From assembly GCF_000263715.2 (NCBI RefSeq), contig NZ_CM001514.1, positions 4,095,674 to 4,159,673 of the forward strand: a stretch of 64,000 nucleotides of DNA, given 5' to 3'. A program made the position numbers and the translations under genes. Positions 56,223-64,000 of this stretch are shown one piece after another (within the stretch, counting starts at the first letter, position 1; every line of letters starts with the position of its first letter). The notes beneath the pieces were generated by a model. It had not been told where the DNA came from and did not search any database. It saw only the letters and a list, made by a program, of their open reading frames with translations. This stretch comes from Pseudomonas synxantha BG33R (GTDB taxonomy: Bacteria > Pseudomonadota > Gammaproteobacteria > Pseudomonadales > Pseudomonadaceae).

Positions 56223-56894
56223 ATGAACATCCTCGTAGTCGAAGACGAACCCAAGGCCGGCAATTACCTGCTCAATGGCTTGCAGGAGCTTGGCCACTCG
56301 GTGAGCCTGGCGCGCGACGGCGTAGAGGGTTTGCACCTGGCCCTGGAAACACCATACGACGTGATCGTGCTGGACGTGATGATGCCGAAAATGGATGGTT
56401 GGGAAGTGCTGCGTCGCCTGCGCAAAGAGTCCGATACACCGGTGCTGTTCCTCACCGCTCGCGATGACATCGCCGACCGCATCAAGGGCCTTGAACTGGG
56501 TGCCGACGACTACCTGATCAAACCCTTCTCCTTCGCCGAACTGGTCGCACGCCTGCGCACCCTCAACCGCCGTGGCCCGAGCCGCGAAGAAGAACAGCTG
56601 CACATCGCCGACCTGCACATTGATGTACTCAAGCGCCGCGTGACCCGCGCCGGTACGCGCATTACCCTGACCAACAAGGAATTCGCGTTGCTGCACCTGT
56701 TCGCCACCCACCAGGACCAGGTGCTGTCCCGCTCGCTGATCGCATCACGGGTGTGGGACATGAACTTCGACAGCGACACCAATGTGGTCGATGTTGCCGT
56801 ACGCCGCCTGCGCCTGAAAATCGACGACCCGTTCCAGCTCAAGCTGATCCACAGCGTGCGCGGCATTGGCTACCGCTTCGATACCCAACCATGA
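56223..56894 (+). CDS. Heavy-metal type response regulator (CopR/CusR-like)
   Basis: 223 aa OmpR-family regulator: receiver with phospho-Asp 51 ([15 protein letters not shown]) and C-terminal winged helix ([37 protein letters not shown]). Resembles heavy-metal response regulators (copper, silver). ATGA overlap with the kinase. Confidence 0.92.
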   Translation: MNILVVEDEPKAGNYLLNGLQELGHSVSLARDGVEGLHLALETPYDVIVLDVMMPKMDGWEVLRRLRKESDTPVLFLTARDDIADRIKGLELGADDYLIKPFSFAELVARLRTLNRRGPSREEEQLHIADLHIDVLKRRVTRAGTRITLTNKEFALLHLFATHQDQVLSRSLIASRVWDMNFDSDTNVVDVAVRRLRLKIDDPFQLKLIHSVRGIGYRFDTQP

Positions 56895-58291
56895 AGCGCG
56901 ATCGCCATTATTCCCTGACCCTGCGCCTGGCATTGATCTTTGCCCTGCTCGCCTTCGCCCTGCTGGCCACCCTGGGCGTGACGCTCTACCACGAGCTGGA
57001 GCGTGAGCTGATCAAGCGTGACGACGCCGCGCTGATCTCGCGCGCCAACCAACTGCGCAACGTGCTCAATGACGGCAATACCCGCGAACTGATCAAGACC
57101 AAGCCCCAGCTGTTCCAGAACATGCTGGGCAACAGTGAGTCGGTACTGAGCATCGCTGCACCTGGGCAGACTCCGTTATTGCTCGTCAACCCGGGCAACA
57201 TTCAAATACCGGCCGTGCCGGCCGTGGCAAAAGACCACGCCCTTGGACTCGCCGACGTACACCATTTGCCCGGCGTAGATGGCGTGCCCTTCGCCACCGT
57301 GGCGGCTTTCATCGACACCGGTGACCTGGGGAGCCTGCAAGTCACCGTCGGGCGCCTGATGGCTGAACGCACAGCCATGCTTGCCAGTTATCGCTTGAGT
57401 GTTTTTATCCTGGCCAGCATCGCGGCGGTCATTCTCGCCTTGGTTGGTTATGTGCTGGTACACCGTGGGCTGGTGCCCTTGCGGCGCCTGGCCGGACATG
57501 CACAGGGCATCGGCGTGAACAACCTGGCCGAGCGCCTGGGCAGCCAAGGCGCGCCCAAGGAGCTGCTGCCGATGATTGACGCCTTCAACACCATGCTTGA
57601 ACGGCTGGCCAAAGGTTTTATTCAACTGGGCCAGGTGTCCACCGATATGGCCCATGAACTGCGCACCCCCATCAATAACTTGCTCGGTGAAACCCAGGTC
57701 GCGCTGCAACAGAGCCGCGCTATTGAAGACTATCAGCAACTGCTGGCCTCAAACGTTGAAGAGCTTGAACGCCTGGCACGGATGCTCGACAACATGCTGT
57801 TCCTGGCCCGCACCGACCCGGCCAGCGCCCTGCGTCAGCGCCAGGCGCTGGACGCAGCCGATGAAGTGGAGCGCATCGCCGATTATTTCGAGGGCTTGGC
57901 CGGTGATGTGGGTATGCACATCGTTGGCGTGGGCGAAGGTGTGATCTGGGCGGAACCGATGCTGCTGCGCCGTGCCCTGGCGAACCTGTGTGCCAATGCC
58001 ATCAAGTATGGCGCGCCGAACACCGAGCTGAGCATCCAGGCCATCCCGACAGTCGAGGGCACTTGCATCAAGGTCAGCAACCAGGGTGCAACCATTGCCG
58101 CGGAGCATTTGCCCAGGCTGTTCGAACGTTTTTACCGGGTGGATGAATCCCGTGAATGCTCATCCCAGTCCAATGGACTGGGATTGTCGATTGTGGCGAC
58201 CATCATGCAGCTGCATAACGGTCGGTATGGCGTCAGCAGTGAAGACGGCGTGACCTGCTTTGAATTGTTTTTCCCCGCACAGGAGGCGTGA
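56891..58291 (+). CDS. Heavy-metal type sensor histidine kinase (CopS/CusS-like)
   Basis: 466 aa. Two membrane segments (about 11-32 and 168-190) flank a periplasmic sensor; HAMP; H-box [20 protein letters not shown] with His 255; N-, G1- and G2-boxes ([28 protein letters not shown]). Partner of the regulator before it. The signal is probably copper or another metal, from the family; no metal resistance genes are in this window. Confidence 0.92.
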   Translation: MKRDRHYSLTLRLALIFALLAFALLATLGVTLYHELERELIKRDDAALISRANQLRNVLNDGNTRELIKTKPQLFQNMLGNSESVLSIAAPGQTPLLLVNPGNIQIPAVPAVAKDHALGLADVHHLPGVDGVPFATVAAFIDTGDLGSLQVTVGRLMAERTAMLASYRLSVFILASIAAVILALVGYVLVHRGLVPLRRLAGHAQGIGVNNLAERLGSQGAPKELLPMIDAFNTMLERLAKGFIQLGQVSTDMAHELRTPINNLLGETQVALQQSRAIEDYQQLLASNVEELERLARMLDNMLFLARTDPASALRQRQALDAADEVERIADYFEGLAGDVGMHIVGVGEGVIWAEPMLLRRALANLCANAIKYGAPNTELSIQAIPTVEGTCIKVSNQGATIAAEHLPRLFERFYRVDESRECSSQSNGLGLSIVATIMQLHNGRYGVSSEDGVTCFELFFPAQEA

Positions 58292-58303
58292 GGGTTATCC
58301 CGC

Positions 58304-58801
58304 TCAATCAAAGGCGCCATTGAGTACTTCGTAGATGATGCCGCTGGCGATGGCGACCAGAATCAAATCGGTTCCCGCTTGCTGCCATTCATAACCGTCG
58401 TAGTGAGGCAGCCGCCCCAGCAGGCGACCATCGAGTTTCTTGGCGATACCGGGTGGCAGCGGCTTGCCACGCGCCAGGTTCTTCTGGATGCCCGGCGGCA
58501 ATGCAGGCCCTGGGCTCCAGTAATCGCGATAACCGCCGAGCACATTCAATACGCTCCCTCGGTCAACGCTGGGGCCGTGACCACCTGAGCCGCCCTTGCC
58601 CTTGGGCTTGTCGTAGGCCTGCCCTGCGGGGTTATTGCCTTTGTTATTGCCCTGCCCCTGACCGCCCTTGTTACTCTGGCCCTGCCCCCCTTGGTTATTA
58701 CCCTGCCCCTTGCCATTACCGGGATCGGCCAGGGCAAGACCGCTACCCGCAAACAGCGCGAGGGACAACGCGACAGACACGAACTTCGGGTACTTGATCA
58801 T
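58304..58801 (-). CDS. CigR/RcnB-like exported protein with Gly-Asn-Gln repeat
   Basis: 165 aa: signal peptide, a low-complexity stretch of about 45 residues built of GQGNNQGG/QGQSNKGG units, then a C-terminal RcnB-like region (LPPGIQKNLARGKPLPPGIA; HYDGYEWQQAGTDLILVAIA) as in CigR-type proteins. Convergent with the sensor kinase. Location probably periplasm/inner membrane. Confidence 0.75.
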   Translation of the reverse strand: MIKYPKFVSVALSLALFAGSGLALADPGNGKGQGNNQGGQGQSNKGGQGQGNNKGNNPAGQAYDKPKGKGGSGGHGPSVDRGSVLNVLGGYRDYWSPGPALPPGIQKNLARGKPLPPGIAKKLDGRLLGRLPHYDGYEWQQAGTDLILVAIASGIIYEVLNGAFD

Positions 58802-58879
58802 GATGGTTTTCCAAGGTGGATACACCCGTGAACTATAGTCGAAGTTGCCCCGCGAATAACTCCATTCACAGCCCGACCG

Positions 58880-59494
58880 TCAGCTCACCTGCCCGCCTGT
58901 TTCCCGCACATCCGCTTGGGTGAGCCAGGCCGTCGAGACCGCCAGTCGCAAGGCCTCAACCAAAGGCGGCTGATCGGCCGGCGGCGAGCTCGGCACATGG
59001 ATAAACCCACTGCGCACCCCGGCCTCGACCAGCCGGTGCTGCAAAAGGTAGAACACCTGGTTGCAGACGAACGTGCCCGCCGTTTGCGAAACGGCAGCCG
59101 CCACCCCCGCGTCACGCAGCGCCTTGACCATGGCCTTGATCGGCAATGTCGAAAAGTATGCGGCCGGGCCATCGGCTACCACTGGCGTATCAATCGGCTG
59201 ATGCCCGAGGTTGTCGGGGATGCGTGCGTCATTGATATTGATCGCTACCCGTTCGATAGACATCTCGCTGCGCCCGGGCGCCAGGCCGGTGGCAATCACC
59301 ATTGCCGGGTTCAACTCGCTGATCAATCGGCTCAGGTGTTCACCCGCCGTGGCAAATGCACAGGGCAGGCAATGCGCGACAATGCGTGCACCCTCGCCCA
59401 GTTGCACGCCATCCAACTGGCGTGCAGCCTCCCATGACGGGTTCACCAGGTCGTTATCAAAGGGCTCGAAACCCGTCAGCAGTACAGTTTGCAT
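58880..59494 (-). CDS. pcp: Pyroglutamyl-peptidase I
   Basis: 204 aa cysteine peptidase C15. Family catalytic triad visible: Glu 81 (SIERVAINI), Cys 144 (GTFVCNQVFY) and His 166 (GFIHVPSSPP). Removes N-terminal 5-oxoproline from peptides. It is last in an operon with two membrane proteins for 5-oxoproline uptake, 7 bases after the DUF979 gene. Confidence 0.95.
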   Translation of the reverse strand: MQTVLLTGFEPFDNDLVNPSWEAARQLDGVQLGEGARIVAHCLPCAFATAGEHLSRLISELNPAMVIATGLAPGRSEMSIERVAININDARIPDNLGHQPIDTPVVADGPAAYFSTLPIKAMVKALRDAGVAAAVSQTAGTFVCNQVFYLLQHRLVEAGVRSGFIHVPSSPPADQPPLVEALRLAVSTAWLTQADVRETGGQVS

Positions 59495-59501
59495 AGTGAC
59501 C

Positions 59502-60452
59502 TCACATCAACAGGTAAAGCAGCACGATATTGACCACCAGCATCATCAGCGCGGTGGGGATCTGCGCCTTGATCACCGCGTTCTTGTCGGGCAACTCCAG
59601 CAACGCCGCCGGCACGATATTGAAGTTGGCCGCCATCGGCGTCATCAACGTGCCGCAGTAACCGGAAAACATACCGATCGCCGCCATTACCGCAGGGTTG
59701 CCGCCATAAATCCCTACCAGCACCGGCACGCCGACGCCGCCAGTCATCACAGGGAAAGCCGCAAAACCATTGCCCATGATCACCGTAAACAGGGCCATGC
59801 CCAGTACATAGACCATCACCGCCACCAGCTTGTAGTCCAGGTTGATGTAGGTGGTGGTGACGTGGGCGACTGCCGTGCCCACCCCGGCCTCGTTGAACAA
59901 TAATCCAAGCATCGCCAGCATCTGCGGCAGCACCATGGCCCAGCCCAGGGCTTCAGTCAGGCGACGGGATTCACGCAGGGCTTGTACCGGTGTATCGCGG
60001 GTCAGCCAGCAGGCCAGGCCCAGGGCAATCAGGCAGCCGATGCCGAGGGAGACGAAGGTGGTGTTCTTCGGGTCCAGCAACGGTACACCGCCGATTTCGG
60101 TGTGCTTGAGCAATACCGAGCCAATTACCGTGGTCAACGGAATCGCCAAGGCCGGGATAAACAACTTGTGTCCCAGACGCCCGGCGCTGGCGCGGGACGC
60201 CTTGTCGTGCAATTCGGCGTGCTGGCCGCGACCAACGCCCCCCAAGCCGGCGATCAACGCCATCACCACCACACCGATGCCGATGGCCACCGAGGGCAGA
60301 CGCTCCCCCACCAGGAACGGAATGGCGAACAACAACCAGAACAGCGCGCTGGACCAGCGTTTGGGATGGGTGCGATCGAGCAGGATCATGCCCGCAGTGA
60401 TCAGCAACAGAACACCGGCGAGCCAATAAAGGTATTGAATGGAAATGATCAT
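59502..60452 (-). CDS. 5-oxoproline transporter subunit, DUF979
   Basis: 316 aa, about 9 membrane segments: IQYLYWLAGVLLLITAGMIL at the N-terminus, MFSGYCGTLMTPMAANFNIV near the C-terminus. DUF979 proteins pair with DUF969 and pcp. ATGA overlap with the DUF969 gene. Confidence 0.85.
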   Translation of the reverse strand: MIISIQYLYWLAGVLLLITAGMILLDRTHPKRWSSALFWLLFAIPFLVGERLPSVAIGIGVVVMALIAGLGGVGRGQHAELHDKASRASAGRLGHKLFIPALAIPLTTVIGSVLLKHTEIGGVPLLDPKNTTFVSLGIGCLIALGLACWLTRDTPVQALRESRRLTEALGWAMVLPQMLAMLGLLFNEAGVGTAVAHVTTTYINLDYKLVAVMVYVLGMALFTVIMGNGFAAFPVMTGGVGVPVLVGIYGGNPAVMAAIGMFSGYCGTLMTPMAANFNIVPAALLELPDKNAVIKAQIPTALMMLVVNIVLLYLLM

Positions 60453-61165
60453 TGAGCAGCCTCCACGGACGTGGTGGCCGGGCTCATTTCGCGGGTTAAT
60501 CGTCGATCAAAACGATGCAGGCGGATCGCATGAATGATGAACGCACAAATCGCCGTCGGAATGCCCCACACCGCGATGTGCAGCGGCTCCACGTCAATCC
60601 CCGAGCCCAACAGGAAGGTGTGCATCAACGCAATCGCACCGAAGGCGACAAAAATATCCTCACCAAAAAACAGCCCGACGTTATCGGTGGCCGCACACAT
60701 GGCCAAGACCTTGTGGCGCAGCTTGTCTGGCAGCTTGCCGTAGCGTTTTTCCGCAGCACCTTCGGCCATCGGCGCCAACAGTGGGCGCACCATTTGCGGA
60801 TGCCCACCCAGGCTGGTCAGCCCCATGGCCGCCGTAGACTCACGTACAAACAGATAAATGATCAACAAGCGCCCAACCGTGGCGCGCTCGAAGCGGGCGA
60901 TCCAGTTCTGCGCGTGCAGGCGCAGGCCATGGCGCTCCAACAGGCCAATTACCGCCAGCGGCAGTAAAAGAATCAATTGCAGGGCACGAGTCTGAAGGAA
61001 ACCATCGCCCATGGTGGCGAGAATTTTTTCCAGCGGGAACTGGGCGGCAAGCCCGGTGGCGATGGCGGCAGCGGTGACCACCAACAGCGGATTGAAGCGC
61101 AATACAAAGCCGACCACGATGACAAGCACGCCGATCAGCGGCCATAGGTTCACAACTGTTTGCAT
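60449..61165 (-). CDS. 5-oxoproline transporter subunit, DUF969
   Basis: 238 aa membrane protein: MQTVVNLWPLIGVLVIVVGF, FVRESTAAMGLTSLGGHPQM (conserved), DNVGLFFGEDIFVAFGAIAL. First gene of the pcp operon; AAAGGA about 11 bases before ATG 61165. A further in-frame start at 61201 was rejected. Confidence 0.85.
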   Translation of the reverse strand: MQTVVNLWPLIGVLVIVVGFVLRFNPLLVVTAAAIATGLAAQFPLEKILATMGDGFLQTRALQLILLLPLAVIGLLERHGLRLHAQNWIARFERATVGRLLIIYLFVRESTAAMGLTSLGGHPQMVRPLLAPMAEGAAEKRYGKLPDKLRHKVLAMCAATDNVGLFFGEDIFVAFGAIALMHTFLLGSGIDVEPLHIAVWGIPTAICAFIIHAIRLHRFDRRLTREMSPATTSVEAAQ

Positions 61166-61744
61166 GGCACAGAGGTCCTTTAGTGCGCGCTGCGGCGCCA
61201 TAACAGCAGGATGTGGGCAAAGGGCTCACAGCTTGGAAGTGGCGTGCAGTCGGCTCGGTTTTTTTATTGTTGACCCGGAAGGTCGAGCGTCAGTGGCGGC
61301 AACTTTGCTGTCTGGAGACCGGGGGTGTCCAACAAGAAAAATTGTTGCTGCACACCAATAAATTTTGTGGGGGGATGGCGCCGACGGTCGGCCGCTGTCA
61401 GGAGAAAGAGTCCAGGCCTCAGGGGGGGAACGTCGCGCAGCCAACCTGATGAGGAGCTCAAAATCGTTCAACCGTGTAGATTCTCAATCAGAACCTATAC
61501 TCCATCATGCAGCTGTGTGTACCTGCAGTTCGTTCACGGTGTTATACCGACAATGAGGGCTCGCGCTATGTATGCCGGACAAATGAGTGATATGGCGACC
61601 ACGTTTGGCGAAATACGCTGCCAGGTGTTCGTCCAGATAATTTGCCTGCTGTCGGTGGCTACGCTGTTCTGCTGATCGAGCGTTCAAACCTGAATACACG
61701 CCTTGAGCCGTGTAGGGGTGGCTATTGCCCAAATTCCAGACAAC
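61166..61744. other. Intergenic region upstream of the 5-oxoproline operon
   Basis: About 580 bases with no credible gene. It must carry the promoter of the DUF969-DUF979-pcp operon. An imperfect inverted repeat lies near 61324-61355 (ggtgt..caacaa / ttgttg....acacc) and may be an operator. 61600-61740 looks like the original downstream flank of tRNA-Val. Confidence 0.4.
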
Positions 61745-61772
61745 AAAAAAGGGCCCACCTTTCGGTGAGCCC
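61745..61772 (-). terminator. Intrinsic terminator of the tRNA-Val transcript
   Basis: On the minus strand: GGGCTCACC-GAAA-GGTGGGCCC followed by TTTTTT (61750-61745). It lies 32 bases beyond the tRNA-Val 3' end at 61804. Confidence 0.85.
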
Positions 61773-61803
61773 TTCCAGACCGCCCAGCAGAGCGGATTTT
61801 GTT

Positions 61804-61849
61804 TGGTAGGCGCGATTGGACTCGAACCAACGACCCCCACCATGTCAAG
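61804..61849 (-). other. attachment-site copy: 3' part of tRNA-Val (GAC)
   Basis: Minus strand 61849-61804 equals the 3' 46 bases of tRNA-Val (GAC): anticodon loop CTTGACATG, anticodon stem GGTGG, variable loop, T arm TTGGTTCGAGTCC, acceptor CGCGCCT and CCA. Upstream of 61849 the expected D arm and 5' acceptor are absent; the sequence there cannot pair with CGCGCCT. So the gene is cut at the anticodon arm, and an integrase follows 77 bases further: an att junction. Confidence 0.8.
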
Positions 61850-61925
61850 AGCCACCATGCTAGGCGCTAGGCCCCGCAGCCAATAGCCCTAAGGAAACGC
61901 CCATTCACATTATGAGGCGTCAACC

Positions 61926-62882
61926 ATGGCTAACATTCGCTCCCTTCCCTCTGGTAACTGGAACGCTCAGGTTCGATTGAGAGGAAGCCCCCCGCAATCC
62001 AAAACATTCCCCACTCAAGCGTTGGCCCAGGCATGGGCTGACCAGTTAGAGGCTGTCACCAAGACTCATCAGACGCACACCCTGTACACCCTTGGCATGA
62101 CCTATTGCGAAACCATGCTCAAGGGCAAGGGTAGCTATGACCATGCAATTAAGATTGTTGATCAGCTCTTTGCTGCCTTCCCTCAGTCAATCCATGACAT
62201 CACCCCTCAGCTAGTCAATGACTTCAAGCTGAAGCGTCTACAGACGGTCAAGCCTGCTACCTGTCGCATACAGCTAGCGTTCATGTCCCGTTTCTTCAGG
62301 TTCGCTAAGCGTGGCCTGCTCATTGATATTCATAACCCCGTAAGTGACATAGCGCTACCCAAGCCGGACAAGTCGAGCGACAAGGTAATCAGTGCTGGCG
62401 AGCTTCGACAGTTGCTCAACAAGCTATCCCCAACCATGGCCCTCATCGTGGAGGTAGCTTACGAGACAGCCATGAGACGCTCAGAAATACTCAAGCTCAC
62501 AACTCAATGCCTGCACTTAGATGAGCGTATTGCGGATGTAGTAGATGGTAAGAACGGCACTAGGTCTGTGCCTCTGACAATGCGAGCCATAGAGCTACTG
62601 AAAGAGGCACAGCGGCTCGCTGTAACGAACAAGGCACACAAAGGACGACTATTTATCGTCACGCCTCATGCAGTGTCGCAGGCGGTTAGGTTGGCAAGGA
62701 ACAAGGCGGGCTTGGATGATAGCGTCAGGCTCCACCAATTGAGGCACACACGCATCACCAACGTAGCCAAGAAGGGATTCAACAACGCTCAGATAATGAT
62801 TGTGTCAGGGCACAGGGATACTAGGTCTGTAGCTAGATACTCCCACTTGAACGCCAAGGATGTACTTCATCTGATTGATTAA
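61926..62882 (+). CDS. Tyrosine integrase of the element
   Basis: 318 aa. N-terminal SAM-like/arm-binding part (MANIRSLPSGNWNAQVRLRG), core-binding region and catalytic domain: YETAMRRSEILKL (Arg I), LHQLRHTRITNVAKKG (His-x-x-Arg), SGHRDTRSVARYSHLNA with the Tyr nucleophile. Full length and apparently intact. It starts 77 bases from the tRNA-Val junction. Confidence 0.92.
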   Translation: MANIRSLPSGNWNAQVRLRGSPPQSKTFPTQALAQAWADQLEAVTKTHQTHTLYTLGMTYCETMLKGKGSYDHAIKIVDQLFAAFPQSIHDITPQLVNDFKLKRLQTVKPATCRIQLAFMSRFFRFAKRGLLIDIHNPVSDIALPKPDKSSDKVISAGELRQLLNKLSPTMALIVEVAYETAMRRSEILKLTTQCLHLDERIADVVDGKNGTRSVPLTMRAIELLKEAQRLAVTNKAHKGRLFIVTPHAVSQAVRLARNKAGLDDSVRLHQLRHTRITNVAKKGFNNAQIMIVSGHRDTRSVARYSHLNAKDVLHLID

Positions 62883-63205
62883 ACGCCCTATAGGGCGGCA
62901 GGAACGACGATGGAAGACGCAGCGCCACCAGTATAGCCAGCTGCTGCTGTAGGCGCTCACAGGAGCTTACAGTGGCATTAAGTTATTGGAGGAGTAATGG
63001 GATGGGCATGACTCAGAGTTACGGATAGAAACTAATTTGCAGGGTGCTTGTAGACCTTTACCCCAAAAAAGGAGTAATAGCATATATAGATTAAAGATGC
63101 TTCCTAGAACTGCTTACACAGAGTCATTAGGTTGCGGTCTTTTTTATTGCCTAAATGGTGGACTTTCCACAACAAGAAATCAGAGAGGAAGAAAGAGAGA
63201 GCGCG
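62883..63205. other. Intergenic region in the integrated element
   Basis: About 320 bases after the integrase. A short palindrome cgccctatagggcg (62884-62897) directly follows the integrase stop. The rest shows no convincing gene; a 65-aa frame at 63037 lacks a ribosome site. Confidence 0.4.
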
Positions 63206-63484
63206 ATGGGCATAGAGGAAATCATAGAAAGTAAGATCATGCGCCTAAATACAGCAGACCGTAAGTTGGTGTGGGTAATGATCAGAAACAAGAGTGACGA
63301 TGGGTTACGGTGGTGTGAAATCTCGCTTGAAGAGTTTTCTTCAGCAACAGGTAAAACTTCTAGCTCATGTAGCAAGACCATCCAATACTTTGTAGAGCAT
63401 GAACTCATTGCGCTTCGAAAGAAGCGTCTTGGGCCCACAACTTACAATCAATATAAAACAATTCCCCTGGAGCAAGACCAATGA
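63206..63484 (+). CDS. Winged-helix-like protein of the element
   Basis: 92 aa from ATG 63206 (MGIEEIIESKIMRLNTADRK); an in-frame ATG at 63155 would add 17 polar residues. The middle, WCEISLEEFSSATGKTSSSC followed by SKTIQYFVEHELIALRKKRL, looks like a winged helix of replication or regulatory proteins in phages. Purine-rich sequence (agagaggaagaaagagagag) precedes 63206. ATGA overlap with the next gene. Confidence 0.55.
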   Translation: MGIEEIIESKIMRLNTADRKLVWVMIRNKSDDGLRWCEISLEEFSSATGKTSSSCSKTIQYFVEHELIALRKKRLGPTTYNQYKTIPLEQDQ

Positions 63485-63891
63485 GAACAATCACCATGAC
63501 CGACGTTAACGAACTGGCACGCCGTACAGGTAACTCTCCTATGGGAGTGCTAACAGAACTGATTGAGAACGGCTACCAGCTTATTGAGGAAGTGATTCAA
63601 CCTAAAGGAAACGCACTATCCTCTTCCAAGGATGCCCTAGCCCAATGGAAAGCGTCTAAACAACAAGTGACGGACGATATGTATAAATCTGACCCGCTCG
63701 TCAGACAGCTAATGGATGCTGACAATGCTTACCAAGCCTTCGCCCCTCAAGCCAAGAAGAGCATTCTACAGCGTGATGAACATGGCAATGTAACAGGCAC
63801 CTCTAAAAGCATTCTCACTGGAGCCACGCAGAGGGAACAAGCTGAACTTATGGCTGCTATCCGTGCCACCTATAAACAAGGAGGTAACTAA
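63481..63891 (+). CDS. Hypothetical protein of the element
   Basis: 136 aa: MRTITMTDVNELARRTGNSP start, acidic/helical, no signal. N-terminal DVNELARRTGNSPMGVLTEL may be a helix-turn-helix-like segment. Not recognised. Start overlaps the previous stop as ATGA and the stop overlaps the next start as TAATG. Confidence 0.6.
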   Translation: MRTITMTDVNELARRTGNSPMGVLTELIENGYQLIEEVIQPKGNALSSSKDALAQWKASKQQVTDDMYKSDPLVRQLMDADNAYQAFAPQAKKSILQRDEHGNVTGTSKSILTGATQREQAELMAAIRATYKQGGN

Positions 63892-64000
63892 TGGGAAACA
63901 CTTACATGAGTGACTCTGACCTAAAGGGCTTGCAAGAGCGTCGCTCTGAGCTAGGGGCAATTGATTGCAGCATTGAGCAAAAGAATAAACTCATCACTGG
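63891..64000 (+). CDS. Partial hypothetical protein at window end
   Basis: ATG 63891 with aaggaggtaacta directly upstream, an excellent ribosome site. The first 36 residues (MGNTYMSDSDLKGLQERRSE ...) suggest a coiled coil. Continues past the window. Confidence 0.65.
   Translation, partial: MGNTYMSDSDLKGLQERRSELGAIDCSIEQKNKLIT

Larger units (their letters stand above)
61850..64000. mobile_element. Left end of an integrated element at tRNA-Val
   Basis: From the tRNA junction rightwards the GC content falls visibly, codon use changes (many AAG/ATA/CTA/AGG codons) and genes are small and unknown, starting with an integrase. The element continues past the window. Confidence 0.75.

Noticed and set aside
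61324..61355. Imperfect inverted repeat upstream of the DUF969 gene
   Set aside because: Arms are offset and only about 11 bases pair; not enough to call an operator without comparison to relatives.
61505..61858. 117-aa minus-strand frame running through the tRNA-Val fragment and its terminator
   Set aside because: It translates tRNA sequence (VGSSPIAPTKQ is a familiar tRNA artefact) and a terminator hairpin.
63037..63234. 65-aa frame in the integrated element
   Set aside because: No ribosome site and it overlaps the better supported winged-helix gene in another frame.

Overview
The window reads as a chromosome segment of a Pseudomonas of the P. fluorescens group. Evidence: the thrS-infC-rpmI-rplT-pheS-pheT-ihfA-merR-tRNA-Pro block, an infC gene with an ATT start, REP-type intergenic palindromes (gagcaagctcgctcccaca-like), DUF2790 and CigR-type periplasmic proteins, a ribose operon of Pseudomonas layout and generally high GC. 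The two stretches that depart from this are a decayed prophage (about 27.9-34.1 kb) and the left end of a lower-GC integrated element (61.8 kb to the window edge).

Layout. 1-5.1 kb: an outer-membrane TonB receptor followed by a polar-amino-acid ABC importer (permease, ATPase, binding protein; the last runs off the window). 5.1-6.1 kb: a repeat cluster with a MITE-like element, a cruciform-forming repeat and REPs. 6.1-15.7 kb: an eleven-gene type II secretion operon (transcribed E-F-G-H-I-J-K-L-M-C/N-D) with mostly 4-base gene overlaps and a lipidated secretin, as in the Hxc type. 15.9-21.6 kb: a LacI-type regulator divergent from TonB receptor, flavin monooxygenase and sulfonate-type binding protein, with a perfect 14-bp palindrome between. 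21.6-27.1 kb: aquaporin, Lrp regulator, acetylpolyamine deacetylase, amino-acid permease, XRE-cupin regulator. 27.1-27.6 kb: a protein that is about 42 percent methionine.

27.9-34.1 kb: prophage remnant beside tRNA-Pro, keeping a CI-like repressor, a zeta toxin with a small downstream partner, three neck/head genes and an excisionase-like gene. Its Cro-like gene, integrase and capsid-region genes are broken by deletions and frameshifts. 34.2-41.6 kb: translation genes; the thrS leader carries two hairpins whose loops look like threonine tRNA anticodon loops (GGU and UGU). 41.9-43.9 kb: small periplasmic, cold-shock and orphan proteins. 44.0-51.1 kb: rbsBACRKD plus an exported nucleoside hydrolase, under a promoter with a perfect palindromic operator. 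51.5-58.8 kb: periplasmic asparaginase, endonuclease I, SPOR lipoprotein, CsrA/RsmA, HAD phosphatase, DUF2790 with a CopRS-type two-component system, CigR-like protein. 58.9-61.2 kb: pyroglutamyl peptidase with a two-subunit 5-oxoproline transporter. 61.8-64.0 kb: 3' part of a tRNA-Val (GAC) followed directly by an integrase and small unknown genes, i.e. the junction of an integrated element whose other end lies outside the window.

The strongest candidates for something undescribed are the Met/Cys-rich duplicated protein at 27.1-27.6 kb, the LacI-controlled TonB/monooxygenase/sulfonate-binding locus, the zeta toxin with a downstream partner, and the structured intergenic repeats at 5.4-5.9 kb.
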